The notes beneath the pieces are model-generated. The model searched no databases, was not told the DNA's origin, and saw nothing but the letters and a program-made list of their open reading frames with translations. Of a stretch of 64,000 nucleotides of DNA, positions 41,690 to 50,134 are shown piece after piece. Every line of letters begins with the position of its first letter. The first letter of the stretch is position 1. This DNA comes from Chryseobacterium panacisoli. GTDB lineage: Bacteria > Bacteroidota > Bacteroidia > Flavobacteriales > Weeksellaceae. The position numbers were made by a program, and so were the translations under genes. The stretch covers positions 54,280 to 118,279 of the forward strand of contig NZ_VTRU01000009.1 of the NCBI RefSeq assembly GCF_008274625.1. Reading direction: 5' to 3'.

Positions 41690-43005
41690 AGCCGAATTTC
41701 ACACAGAAAGTTACAAACTGGGGTAATTTCCCGGTAGTGGAGAAAGAAATGAGATCAGAGGACAGTTTCAAAAAAATAAAAGAATTTGTACTCAATCACA
41801 ACGAAATTATTGCCAGAGGGAACGGAAGATGCTATGGAGATGCTTCGTTGGGAGAATCTATATTTTCAACAAAAAAATTAAATAAGTTCATCAATTTTGA
41901 CCGTTTAAACGGAGTGATAGAATGCGAATCCGGAGTACTGCTTTCAGACATTCTGGAAATTGCTGTTCCGCAGGGATATTTCCTGTACGTTACTCCAGGG
42001 ACAAAGTTTATATCAGTGGGTGGAGCTATTGCTTCCGATGTTCATGGGAAAAATCATCATGCAGAAGGATGTTTTTCAGAATACGTGATTGAATTTAAGC
42101 TCATGACGGAGAATGGGGAAATTATTACCTGTTCCAGAGAAGAAAATTCAGAGAAATTCTGGGCTACTATCGGTGGAATGGGACTTACAGGGATTATTCT
42201 TACGGCAAAGTTTAAGCTTAAAAATATAGAATCCGCATATATTCGTCAGGAAAGCATCAAAGCAGAAAATCTGGATGAAATCTTTAAACTGTTTGATGAA
42301 AGTGAAAACTGGACGTATACCGTTGCATGGATCGATTGCCTTCAGAAAGGGAAAAATATCGGAAGAAGTATCCTGATGAGAGGTGAGCATGCTTTCCAAC
42401 ATGAGCTGCCTCAGAGTCTTTCGAAAACCCCTTTAAGATTAAAGAAAAAATTACAGCCTACAGTTCCTTTTTATTTTCCCGGATTTGTATTGAATGCACT
42501 TACGGTAAAAATATTCAACTGGCTTTACTATAAGAAACAGTCCAAGAAGGAAGTTAAGAACTTTATTGATTACGAAACATTTTTCTATCCTTTGGATGCG
42601 ATTAATGATTGGAACAAAATCTATGGGAAATCCGGTTTTATACAATATCAGATGGTCATTCCTAAAGAAGCGGGAAAAGAAGGGATGAAAAAAATCCTTG
42701 AAACGATTGCCAACAGCGGGAATGGATCATTCTTAGCAGTTTTAAAACTTTTCGGAAAGCACAATCCGGAGGCTTACAATTCATTCCCGGTGGAAGGGTA
42801 TACGCTCGCCCTGGATTTTAAAGTGAATTCAAAACTGAAAAAATTGGTAGACCAGCTTGATGCAATTGTTCAGGAGTTCGGAGGAAGAATTTACCTTACC
42901 AAAGACAGTATGAGCAGATCATCATTGACTAATTATCTGAAAAATATTCAAAATCCTAAATTTGTGTCTTTACAGCACAAAAGAATCATAAACAACAACT
43001 CATAA
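41686..43005 (+). CDS. FAD-dependent oxidase, DprE1-like (decaprenyl-phospho-ribose 2-oxidase)
   Basis: 439 residues. VAO-type flavoprotein: FAD-binding RGNGRCYGDASLGESIF near 45, then FVSVGGAIASDVHGKNHH-like block (GGAIASDVHGKNHH, about 107-120) and a C-terminal substrate domain. The mycobacterial counterpart oxidises the 2'-OH of decaprenyl-phospho-ribose. The position equivalent to the benzothiazinone-reactive Cys387 is Ala375 (GYTLALDF), while the catalytic Lys is retained (Lys406 in YLTKDS); the 31-residue spacing is the same as in M. tuberculosis. It overlaps both neighbours (4 bases and 1 base), so translation is coupled. Confidence 0.85.
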   Translation: MKPNFTQKVTNWGNFPVVEKEMRSEDSFKKIKEFVLNHNEIIARGNGRCYGDASLGESIFSTKKLNKFINFDRLNGVIECESGVLLSDILEIAVPQGYFLYVTPGTKFISVGGAIASDVHGKNHHAEGCFSEYVIEFKLMTENGEIITCSREENSEKFWATIGGMGLTGIILTAKFKLKNIESAYIRQESIKAENLDEIFKLFDESENWTYTVAWIDCLQKGKNIGRSILMRGEHAFQHELPQSLSKTPLRLKKKLQPTVPFYFPGFVLNALTVKIFNWLYYKKQSKKEVKNFIDYETFFYPLDAINDWNKIYGKSGFIQYQMVIPKEAGKEGMKKILETIANSGNGSFLAVLKLFGKHNPEAYNSFPVEGYTLALDFKVNSKLKKLVDQLDAIVQEFGGRIYLTKDSMSRSSLTNYLKNIQNPKFVSLQHKRIINNNS

Positions 43006-43730
43006 TGATAGTTCTGGGAAGCACATCTGAAGTGGCACAGGCTTTTGTGGAAAAAGCACTTCAGGAAGGAGAAAAATTTGAAAAAATCTATCTTTTTACC
43101 TCAAATAAAGAAACTACAGAACGGTTTGCAAGACATATTGATGTGAAATTTCTGCAGCAGGCAGAAGTCATTGAACTGGATCTGACTAAAGAAATTGATT
43201 ACAACAGATTTGATTATATCAATTCAAATGTATTATTTTGTGCCGTAGGATATTTAGGAGAAGGAACAGAAGAGGGACTGTATGACAACCGGAATACGGA
43301 ACGTATCATAGATATTAATTATTCAAAACTGGTTCCTGTAATGAACTATTTTGCTCATAAATTTGAAAACAGAAGATCCGGAACGATCATTGGGCTTTCA
43401 TCAGTAGCAGGAGACAGGGGAAGACAGAGTAATTTTATCTACGGAAGTGCGAAAGCAGCTTTTACAGCGTATTTAAGTGGTTTAAGAAACTATCTTTTTG
43501 ATAAGAAAGTACACGTTCTTACTATAAAACCTGGATTTATGGCAACCAAAATGACAGAAGGCCTGCCTTTAAATCCTAAACTGACAGCAACACCGAAACA
43601 AGCGGCTGCCTGTATTTATAAAGCCTTCAAAAAGGAAAAAAACGTGGCATATGTTTTGCCGGTTTGGAGTATTATTATGATGATTATCAGGAATATCCCT
43701 GAATTTATATTCAAAAAATTAAAGCTTTAA
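43005..43730 (+). CDS. SDR oxidoreductase, DprE2-like (2-ulose reductase)
   Basis: 241 residues. Rossmann start MIVLGSTSEVAQAF, active-site Ser in SSVAGDRGRQ and the YxxxK pair in YGSAKAAF, all in SDR order. Paired with the DprE1-like oxidase by one-base overlap, it would complete the ribose-to-arabinose epimerisation of the lipid-linked pentose by reducing the keto intermediate with NAD(P)H. A short hydrophobic tail near the C-terminus (SIIMMIIRNIPEFIF) could attach it to the membrane. Function is inferred from context. Confidence 0.82.
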   Translation: MIVLGSTSEVAQAFVEKALQEGEKFEKIYLFTSNKETTERFARHIDVKFLQQAEVIELDLTKEIDYNRFDYINSNVLFCAVGYLGEGTEEGLYDNRNTERIIDINYSKLVPVMNYFAHKFENRRSGTIIGLSSVAGDRGRQSNFIYGSAKAAFTAYLSGLRNYLFDKKVHVLTIKPGFMATKMTEGLPLNPKLTATPKQAAACIYKAFKKEKNVAYVLPVWSIIMMIIRNIPEFIFKKLKL

Positions 43731-43736
43731 AGAGAA

Positions 43737-44324
43737 ATGAAAAAATTGTATTGTTTTGATTTTGACGGAACTTTGACCTATAAAGATACTATGTTTATGT
43801 ATCTTAAATTCTACGATTCTACAAAATACCGGATACAATTTTTAAGACATGTACCTCTCTTTATCTTATTGAAACTGAAGCTGGCAGAAACGGAAAAAGT
43901 GAAAAAAAGCTTTATTGGGTCTATTCTAAAAGGGCAGACCCAGGAAAAGATTGAAATGAAGTCTAAACAATTTTTTGAACTTCATTATCCTAAAATTGTG
44001 AGGGAAAATGCATTAGACTTTATAAAAAATATCGATAGGAATAATACACAAAGTTTATTGGTGACTGCATCATTAGATATTTGGGTAAAGCCTTTTGCTG
44101 AAAAACTTAAAATGGAGCTTATTTCTACGCGGGCAGAGTTTAAGAACGGAGTTTTCACTGGGAATTTTGTAGGGAAAAACTGCAATGGGAAAGAAAAACT
44201 GATAAGAATTAAAGAAGAAATAAACAATTCTAAGTACGATAAAATTATTGCATTTGGGGATACTTCAGGAGATCGGGCAATGTTGAAATGGGCAAATGAG
44301 GGACATTATCAATTTTTTCACTAA
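43737..44324 (+). CDS. HAD-IB family phosphatase
   Basis: 195 residues. HAD motif I FDFDGTLTY (Asp8 nucleophile, Asp10), motif II TASLD, Lys-containing GKNCNGKEKLIR, and motif IV AFGDTSGDRAML. HAD-IB enzymes are cytoplasmic phosphatases such as SerB and CicA. It follows the DprE1/DprE2-like pair by 6 bases. In the mycobacterial pathway a PAP2-type phosphatase removes the 5-phosphate after the prenyltransferase step; no such gene is here, so this HAD enzyme is the natural candidate for that job. That is inference. Confidence 0.82.
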   Translation: MKKLYCFDFDGTLTYKDTMFMYLKFYDSTKYRIQFLRHVPLFILLKLKLAETEKVKKSFIGSILKGQTQEKIEMKSKQFFELHYPKIVRENALDFIKNIDRNNTQSLLVTASLDIWVKPFAEKLKMELISTRAEFKNGVFTGNFVGKNCNGKEKLIRIKEEINNSKYDKIIAFGDTSGDRAMLKWANEGHYQFFH

Positions 44325-44348
44325 TTTTGGGAGATAAAATTGTAAAAA

Positions 44349-44816
44349 ATGAAAAGCCTGTTGATTGCATGTGCAGTAATATTGATGAGCTGTGCAAGCG
44401 CTTCATCTCAGAAGTCTTCTGCTATGCAGGGAAATACTGAGGTCCTTGTTTCTGAATCTCAGGGAGGAACCGATAAACCTGGCTTTAAGATAATCAATGA
44501 CGAAAAAGAATTTCGTAACATTATCAAAGGAAGTTTTGGAATCGCAGACCTGGGAAAAGAATCTTATATCAGCTATCCGAAATTTCCGAAAAACAAAAAA
44601 GTTGTTTTATACAATTTGGGAACCTTCAGATCAGGAAGTCACAAAATTGAAGAAGTCAAAAGTGTATCTGTGAAAAATCAGATTCTCTATGTAGAAGTTC
44701 CGGCCGGAGAGCCTTCCGGTGGACTGGAAATTCAGGTGATCTCCAGTCCATGGTTTATTTTTACTGTTCCCACAGATTACAAGTTTACCTCCGTAGAATT
44801 AAAATATTCAAAATAA
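44349..44816 (+). CDS. PrcB-like lipoprotein (uncertain)
   Basis: 155 residues. Lipobox LIACAVILMSCAS (lipidated Cys15), Ser-rich linker, then NDEKEFRNIIKGSFG, a beta-rich middle (PKNKKVVLYNLGTFRSGSHK) and GEPSGGLEIQVISSPWFIFT at the end. The last block resembles the C-terminal domain of PrcB, a protease-complex subunit, but no protease gene is near. The family call is tentative. The cysteine desulfurase starts 2 bases after its stop, so they are cotranscribed. Confidence 0.65.
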   Translation: MKSLLIACAVILMSCASASSQKSSAMQGNTEVLVSESQGGTDKPGFKIINDEKEFRNIIKGSFGIADLGKESYISYPKFPKNKKVVLYNLGTFRSGSHKIEEVKSVSVKNQILYVEVPAGEPSGGLEIQVISSPWFIFTVPTDYKFTSVELKYSK

Positions 44817-44818
44817 TA

Positions 44819-45994
44819 ATGGATAAAGTATATTTAGATAATGCCGCAACCACTCCGCTTGCAGAAGAAGTTATAGATGCAATGGTGGGCACTATGAAGA
44901 TGAATTTCGGAAACCCGTCTTCAACGCACAGCTTTGGCCAGGAAGCAAAAATCCTTATTGAAAATGTAAGAAGACAGGTTGCAGACTATCTTCATGTAAC
45001 TCCTGCTGAAATCATTTTCACTTCCTGCGGAACCGAATCCAACAATATGATCATCAAATCCTCGGTAGAACACCTTGGAGTAGAAAGAATCATCAGCTCT
45101 CCTCTGGAACATAAATGTGTTTCTGAAAGTATTCTGGATATGAAAAGCAGAAAAGGAGTAGAAGTAAGCTACATCCGTCCGAATGAAAAAGGAGATATTG
45201 ACCTTACAAAACTAGAAGAGCTGTTAAAAGCTTCAGATAAAAAAACACTGGTAAGCTTAATGCATGCCAACAACGAAATCGGAAATATCATTAATCTTAA
45301 AAAAGTTGCCCAGCTGTGCAAAGAGTATCATGCACTTTTCCATTCGGATACTGTACAGACTATGGCTCATATGAATCTTGATTTCTCTGATATCCCTGTA
45401 GATTTTGCTTCCTGTAGTGCTCATAAGTTTCATGGGCCAAAAGGAGCTGGATTTGCGTTTATCAGAAAAGCAACAGGTTTAAAAGGAATAATTACCGGAG
45501 GACCTCAGGAAAGAAGCCTTAGAGCCGGAACAGAAAATGTCAGCGGTATCGTAGGACTGGGTAAAGCATTAGAACTTTCTCTGAATCATATGGATGAATA
45601 TACCAACCATATGCAGGATATTAAAAATTATGCAATTGAAAGACTTTCTGCGGAAATTGAAGGAATTAAATTCAACGGAAGAAGTGCTGAAAAAGAAAAC
45701 AGTCTTTATACCGTTTTAAGCGCATTATTGCCATACAAAAACCCATTGATAGGACTTCAGCTGGATATGAAAGGAATTGCAATCTCTCAGGGAAGTGCAT
45801 GCTCATCAGGAGCTTCAAAACCTTCAATGGTTATGATGATGGTGCTTTCTGAAGACGAAATGGATCATTGTACCCCATTACGTATCTCATTCAGTCATAT
45901 GACAACCAAAGCGGATATCGATGCATTAGTGAATGCATTGAAAGAAATTTCAAGTGATTACACTATAGAAAAAACTAATGTTGAGCATAGATAG
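44819..45994 (+). CDS. Cysteine desulfurase (IscS/NifS family)
   Basis: 391 residues from ATG 44819; the open frame continues 23 codons upstream into the lipoprotein gene, which I reject because MDKVYLDNAATTPLAEEV is the standard start. PLP enzyme that mobilises sulfur from cysteine. PLP-binding lysine in SCSAHKFHGPKGAGF (Lys203), the conserved NEIGNI loop, RAGTENVSG, and the catalytic Cys in GSACSSGAS (Cys328). Length fits class I. It could serve Fe-S cluster or tRNA-thiolation pathways; no scaffold gene is adjacent. Confidence 0.93.
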   Translation: MDKVYLDNAATTPLAEEVIDAMVGTMKMNFGNPSSTHSFGQEAKILIENVRRQVADYLHVTPAEIIFTSCGTESNNMIIKSSVEHLGVERIISSPLEHKCVSESILDMKSRKGVEVSYIRPNEKGDIDLTKLEELLKASDKKTLVSLMHANNEIGNIINLKKVAQLCKEYHALFHSDTVQTMAHMNLDFSDIPVDFASCSAHKFHGPKGAGFAFIRKATGLKGIITGGPQERSLRAGTENVSGIVGLGKALELSLNHMDEYTNHMQDIKNYAIERLSAEIEGIKFNGRSAEKENSLYTVLSALLPYKNPLIGLQLDMKGIAISQGSACSSGASKPSMVMMMVLSEDEMDHCTPLRISFSHMTTKADIDALVNALKEISSDYTIEKTNVEHR

Positions 45995-46013
45995 TCTTGT
46001 GCTTTAAAAATCG

Positions 46014-46021
46014 TAATTTTG
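46014..46021 (+). promoter_or_regulatory. -7 promoter box of trxA
   Basis: TAATTTTG, perfect TAnnTTTG, 57 bases before the ATG at 46078. No good -33. Confidence 0.6.
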
Positions 46022-46077
46022 AACATCCGAAAGAGGATTAAAAGAAAAATAATATTAATAAAATAAAAGAAACAAAA

Positions 46078-46395
46078 ATGGCTTTAGAAATTACAGACAG
46101 CTCATTTCAGGATACGGTTTTAAAATCAGATAAACCGGTATTAGTAGACTTTTGGGCAGTATGGTGCGGACCATGCAGAACTTTAGGACCAATCATCGAA
46201 GAAGTTGCATCAGATTTTGAAGGTAAAGCAATCGTTGGGAAAGTGGATGTAGACAACAACCAAGAGATTTCTATGCAGTATGGTATCAGAAATATCCCTA
46301 CAGTTCTTATTTTTAAGAACGGAGAAGTAGTAGACAAATTAGTAGGTGTAGCTCCAAAAGAGGTAATCGCTGAAAAATTAAGCGCTCACTTATAA
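46078..46395 (+). CDS. trxA: Thioredoxin
   Basis: 105 residues, the classical single-domain size. Active site WCGPC (29-33), DFWAVWCGPCRTLGP, the cis-proline in RNIPTVLIF, and GVAPKEVI. It reduces disulfides in the cytoplasm with thioredoxin reductase. Own -7 box and terminator, so a single gene. Confidence 0.96.
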   Translation: MALEITDSSFQDTVLKSDKPVLVDFWAVWCGPCRTLGPIIEEVASDFEGKAIVGKVDVDNNQEISMQYGIRNIPTVLIFKNGEVVDKLVGVAPKEVIAEKLSAHL

Positions 46396-46414
46396 AAAAA
46401 TAAGTTTGATAATG

Positions 46415-46446
46415 AATGCCTTCCAGTATTGGGAGGCATTTTTTAT
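46415..46446 (+). terminator. Intrinsic terminator after trxA
   Basis: AATGCCTTCC pairs with GGGAGGCATT (one G-T) over AGTATT, then T run. Confidence 0.85.
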
Positions 46447-46453
46447 AAAATAA

Positions 46454-46484
46454 TTTGCAGATAACAAAAAAAGGTGTAATTTTG
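46454..46484 (+). promoter_or_regulatory. Promoter of the tRNA-Asp array
   Basis: TTTG (46454-46457), 19 bases, TAATTTTG (46477-46484): an exact consensus promoter, 36 bases before the first tRNA. Confidence 0.85.
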
Positions 46485-46519
46485 CAACCACGAAAAAGAA
46501 ACGACGTTCTTTAAAAAAT

Positions 46520-46593
46520 GATCCGGTAGTTCAGCTGGTTAGAATGCCGCCCTGTCACGGCGGAGGTCGCGGGTTCGAGTCCCGTCCGGATCG
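46520..46593 (+). tRNA. tRNA-Asp (GTC), copy 1
   Basis: 74 bases. Acceptor GATCCGG/CCGGATC, D arm GTTC/GAAT, anticodon stem CCGCC/GGCGG with loop CTGTCAC (anticodon GTC), T arm GCGGG-TTCGAGT-CCCGT, discriminator G. CCA is not encoded. It is closely similar to E. coli tRNA-Asp. Confidence 0.96.
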
Positions 46594-46625
46594 CAGAAGT
46601 TTTCTCAATTTACTTTAAAAAAATT

Positions 46626-46699
46626 GATCCGGTAGTTCAGCTGGTTAGAATGCCGCCCTGTCACGGCGGAGGTCGCGGGTTCGAGTCCCGTCCGGATCG
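46626..46699 (+). tRNA. tRNA-Asp (GTC), copy 2
   Basis: Identical 74-base tRNA 106 bases after copy 1. The 32-base spacer (GCAGAAGTTTTCTCAATTTA then CTTTAAAAAAATT) repeats between copies with one or two changes. Confidence 0.96.
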
Positions 46700-46731
46700 C
46701 AGAAGTTTTCTCAATTTCTTTTAAAAAAATT

Positions 46732-46805
46732 GATCCGGTAGTTCAGCTGGTTAGAATGCCGCCCTGTCACGGCGGAGGTCGCGGGTTCGAGTCCCGTCCG
46801 GATCG
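46732..46805 (+). tRNA. tRNA-Asp (GTC), copy 3
   Basis: Identical again, exactly 106 bases further; the spacer before it differs by one base (CAATTTCTTTT in place of CAATTTACTTT). Confidence 0.96.
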
Positions 46806-46837
46806 CAGAAGTTTTCTCAATTTACTTTAAAAAAATT

Positions 46838-46911
46838 GATCCGGTAGTTCAGCTGGTTAGAATGCCGCCCTGTCACGGCGGAGGTCGCGGGTTCGAGTCC
46901 CGTCCGGATCG
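46838..46911 (+). tRNA. tRNA-Asp (GTC), copy 4
   Basis: Identical; again 106 bases on. After it the repeat ends with GCAGATAC and a terminator follows. Confidence 0.96.
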
Positions 46912-46937
46912 CAGATACAATATGAAATTTGTATAGG

Positions 46938-46973
46938 ATACTGTAAAATATATGTTTTACAGTATTTTTTTTG
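46938..46973 (+). terminator. Intrinsic terminator of the tRNA array
   Basis: Perfect 11-base stem ATACTGTAAAA/TTTTACAGTAT, six-base loop, T8. Confidence 0.9.
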
Positions 46974-47230
46974 TTTTACGTGTATTTCAAAAATGTGAGA
47001 AATGACCAGGGACAAAAGTTGGATGGAAAATAATATCCGTACATCCCAGTTGGTTTATGGGCTTTTTTAATAATCTAGTTTCGAAATTTTGTTTCAAAAT
47101 GTTAATTTATATTTTAAATAAAAATTAACATGTAGTACTAAAAATATTAATAATAATTATTACCTTCGCCCAATAATAAAAGCCACCGAGTGTTGAATTA
47201 ATGAAAATGATATTTTAGGTTTATTTGTAT
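46974..47230 (+). other. Upstream region of the polysaccharide operon
   Basis: Very AT-rich with no open frame I can support; together with the terminator it is a gene-free stretch of about 320 bases. It includes TACCTTCG at 47161-47168, a one-mismatch -7 box, leaving a roughly 60-base leader before the ATG at 47231. I found no JUMPstart/ops element. Confidence 0.45.
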
Positions 47231-49141
47231 ATGGGGGACATTTTTAAAATCAGGGAGTTAAGGTATATACCCAGATGGTCGGTTTTTTTTATCGACATTT
47301 CAGTTATTTTCTTTTCTGTTTTAGTTTCATATTTGTTCTTAAAAAGTCTGGGGGTAAGGCTGAACTTTATTGAGTACCAAAATGAAAAAATATTTTCAGT
47401 AATTATTGTTAATATTCTGTTTATACTCCTGTTCAAAACCTATGCAGGAATCATAAGACATTCTACTTTTTCAGATTTTTGTAAAATTCTATGGTCTTCA
47501 GGTAGTACTCTGATTACATTACTGGGACTGAATTTTATATCGGCACTGGCGTTGGGTAAACCTCTTTTTTTATATCCGGTACTGTTTTTGTTTTTCTTTA
47601 TTTCTATTTTTCTGATGTTCTTTTTCAGAATGATAACCAAACAGTTTTTTTCTATATTTATAGATAAGGATGTTTCATCCAAGGAAAGGGTTGCGGTTGT
47701 AGGGATAGGAGATACTTCTGTTTCATTAGCGAATGCTATCATCCATAATCCTGATCATCCATACCAGCTGGCAGGATTTCTTAGTGCCAGGTCAGATTCT
47801 AAGAAGGCAATGCTGTTGGGTCATAAGATTTATAATAAAAAGCAGTTTCTTAAAAGTGATAATCTGAGAGAACAGTTTGATGCAGTTTTGATCAAGGATA
47901 TGATGACAAAACGGGAAATGGAAGAATGGACTGCTCTAGCATTGGATCATGGATTGAAAGTATTAAAAGCCCCTGTGGCTAGTATAATAAAAGAAGATGA
48001 TGTTGTAAAAGGCATCCGCCCGCTTAAGATTGAAGATTTGCTTAATCGTCCTGCCATTAAAATAGAGGGGGAAGAGGTAAAGAGTTTTCATGTTAATAAA
48101 ACTATTTTAGTAACCGGAGGCGCTGGGTCTATAGGGAGCGAAATTGTAAGGCAGGTTGCTCAATTGAAGTCATCACTTATTGTGGTCGTTGATCAGGCAG
48201 AATCTCCTTTATATGAATTGCAACTTGAATTATTAGAGCGATTCCCAAACCAAAGATTCAAATTTGTATTGGCAGATATTTCAAACTATTCCAGGATGGA
48301 AAAACTGTTTGAAGATCATCGGTTTTCAATTGTCTACCATGCGGCTGCATACAAACATGTTCCTTTAATAGAAGATAATCCACATGAAGCTATTTTCGTA
48401 AACATCGGAGGAACTAAAAATTTAGCTCTTTTATCGAAAAAATATAATGTAAATCGTTTTGTGATGGTGTCTACAGATAAAGCTGTAAATCCAACCAACG
48501 TAATGGGGGCTTCTAAAAGGGCCGCTGAACTTTTTGTACAGTCTTTACAAAATTCTTCGGAGAATACAACAAAATTTATTACAACGCGTTTTGGAAATGT
48601 ACTAGGCTCCAACGGTTCTGTTATACCGCATTTTAAAAAACAAATTGAAAAAGGGGGACCGGTTACGATTACTCATCCTGATATTATTCGTTATTTTATG
48701 ACTATTCCGGAAGCCTGTGAATTGGTACTTCAGGCAGGAACAATGGGAAAAGGAGGTGAAATTTATGTTTTTGATATGGGTAAACCTGTCAAAATTTTGG
48801 ATTTAGCAGAACGAATGATCAAATTATCAGGATATACACCAGGTATTGATATTAAAATTGATTTTATAGGCTTACGACCTGGTGAAAAATTATATGAAGA
48901 ACTTCTAACAGATCATTCTACAACTATTCCTACACATCATGAGAAAATTATGATATCCAGAGATCCGGTGATGGCGTTTGAAGATATAGAAGCTTTATGT
49001 CAACAAATTATTATGTTGGCAGTGAATAAAGATAGCTTACAAATTGTGAAAACATTAAAAGTCATTGTACCGGAATTTATAAGCAATAATTCGGAATTTG
49101 AAGTTCTGGATAAAATATCTGAACATGAAGTATATGAGTAA
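47231..49141 (+). CDS. Membrane nucleotide-sugar 4,6-dehydratase/epimerase (FlaA1/WbpM/PglF type)
   Basis: 636 residues from ATG 47231 (an in-frame TTG two codons earlier is not preferred). N-terminal four or so membrane segments (about 15-130), a Rossmann-like linker domain, then the SDR domain: TGGAGSIGSEIVRQ near 294, HAAAYKHVPLIEDNP, and STDKAVNPTNVMGASKRAAE with the TDK triad and Lys. These enzymes turn UDP-GlcNAc into a 4-keto-6-deoxy sugar, the first step to QuiNAc/bacillosamine-like residues. It is the first gene of the capsule or exopolysaccharide operon. Confidence 0.9.
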   Translation: MGDIFKIRELRYIPRWSVFFIDISVIFFSVLVSYLFLKSLGVRLNFIEYQNEKIFSVIIVNILFILLFKTYAGIIRHSTFSDFCKILWSSGSTLITLLGLNFISALALGKPLFLYPVLFLFFFISIFLMFFFRMITKQFFSIFIDKDVSSKERVAVVGIGDTSVSLANAIIHNPDHPYQLAGFLSARSDSKKAMLLGHKIYNKKQFLKSDNLREQFDAVLIKDMMTKREMEEWTALALDHGLKVLKAPVASIIKEDDVVKGIRPLKIEDLLNRPAIKIEGEEVKSFHVNKTILVTGGAGSIGSEIVRQVAQLKSSLIVVVDQAESPLYELQLELLERFPNQRFKFVLADISNYSRMEKLFEDHRFSIVYHAAAYKHVPLIEDNPHEAIFVNIGGTKNLALLSKKYNVNRFVMVSTDKAVNPTNVMGASKRAAELFVQSLQNSSENTTKFITTRFGNVLGSNGSVIPHFKKQIEKGGPVTITHPDIIRYFMTIPEACELVLQAGTMGKGGEIYVFDMGKPVKILDLAERMIKLSGYTPGIDIKIDFIGLRPGEKLYEELLTDHSTTIPTHHEKIMISRDPVMAFEDIEALCQQIIMLAVNKDSLQIVKTLKVIVPEFISNNSEFEVLDKISEHEVYE

Positions 49142-49339
49142 ATTATAGGAATGAGATTAATAAAGAAATAGTAGAAAATAATAATTTTCGTTACTTTGTT
49201 TTCAAACGGAATGAAAATTGCTAGAAAAAGAATTGATCTAAATAGAGGGATTAAAATATATTTCAAATAAGTAAAAACTAATATCATAAAATCTTAAATA
49301 AAATTGAAGTTAATTCAAGTAGACTTAGAACAAAAACAT

Positions 49340-50131
49340 ATGAATAAAACTATTATTGCATATATACTATTGTTGTCGGTTACTTTACTATCATGTAGAC
49401 CGAAGCAAAATATGGTATATATATCGAAACATAATATGGAAGAGGAAGTTGCAAAAGCAAAGTTCCAGGGCTTACATATTCAGGAAGGGGATGTACTTTT
49501 AATTCTTGTTTCTGCACTGGATGAAGTTGCAGTAAAGCCATTTAATCTTAATACAACAAACAAGGTAGGAAGCAATTCAAATACCGGGATAAATCAATAT
49601 GCACAACCAAGCGAGTATTTGGTAAATGAGGAAGGGAACATATATTTTCCTGTAATTGGGAATGTATATGCTAAAGGAATGACACAGATACAATTGAAAA
49701 ATGATTTGGAGGCTCGTCTCAAGAGATACCTTACAGATCCTATGGTGAGTATTACTCTCAAAAATTTCAATGTGAGTATCTTAGGTGAAGTAAAAAACCC
49801 GGGACAGAAAGAAAGTGTTTCTCAAAAGATTAATATTTTTCAGGCATTAGGTCTTGCTGGTGATATGACAGATTTCGGAGACCGTACCAATGTAAAGCTT
49901 ATCCGTACAGGAGAAGATGGTACTGATCAGATTGCTAATGTTGACCTTACCAGATCTGATATTGTAAGTTCTCCATACTATTATATGAAACAAAATGACA
50001 TATTATATGTACAGCCGGACAAAAACAAACAGGTTCAGGCCAACTCGAACCCGAACAGAGCTCTTACATTCCAGATTATTGGTGCATTATTAACAGCGGG
50101 TACGCTTATTATTGCCTTAACACGAAGATAA
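49340..50131 (+). CDS. Polysaccharide export lipoprotein (Wza family)
   Basis: 263 residues from ATG 49340, which yields the lipoprotein signal MNKTIIAYILLLSVTLLSC (Cys19); a longer frame has a charged N-terminus and is rejected. Poly_export domain: GLHIQEGDVLLILVSALDEV near 40 and YLVNEEGNIYFPVIGNVYAKG, then SLBB-like DPMVSITLKNFNVSILGEVK and a C-terminal hydrophobic segment (about 240-258). Wza-type proteins form the outer-membrane channel for capsule. It is followed 3 bases later by the tyrosine kinase, the usual pairing. Confidence 0.9.
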   Translation: MNKTIIAYILLLSVTLLSCRPKQNMVYISKHNMEEEVAKAKFQGLHIQEGDVLLILVSALDEVAVKPFNLNTTNKVGSNSNTGINQYAQPSEYLVNEEGNIYFPVIGNVYAKGMTQIQLKNDLEARLKRYLTDPMVSITLKNFNVSILGEVKNPGQKESVSQKINIFQALGLAGDMTDFGDRTNVKLIRTGEDGTDQIANVDLTRSDIVSSPYYYMKQNDILYVQPDKNKQVQANSNPNRALTFQIIGALLTAGTLIIALTRR

Positions 50132-50134
50132 AAT

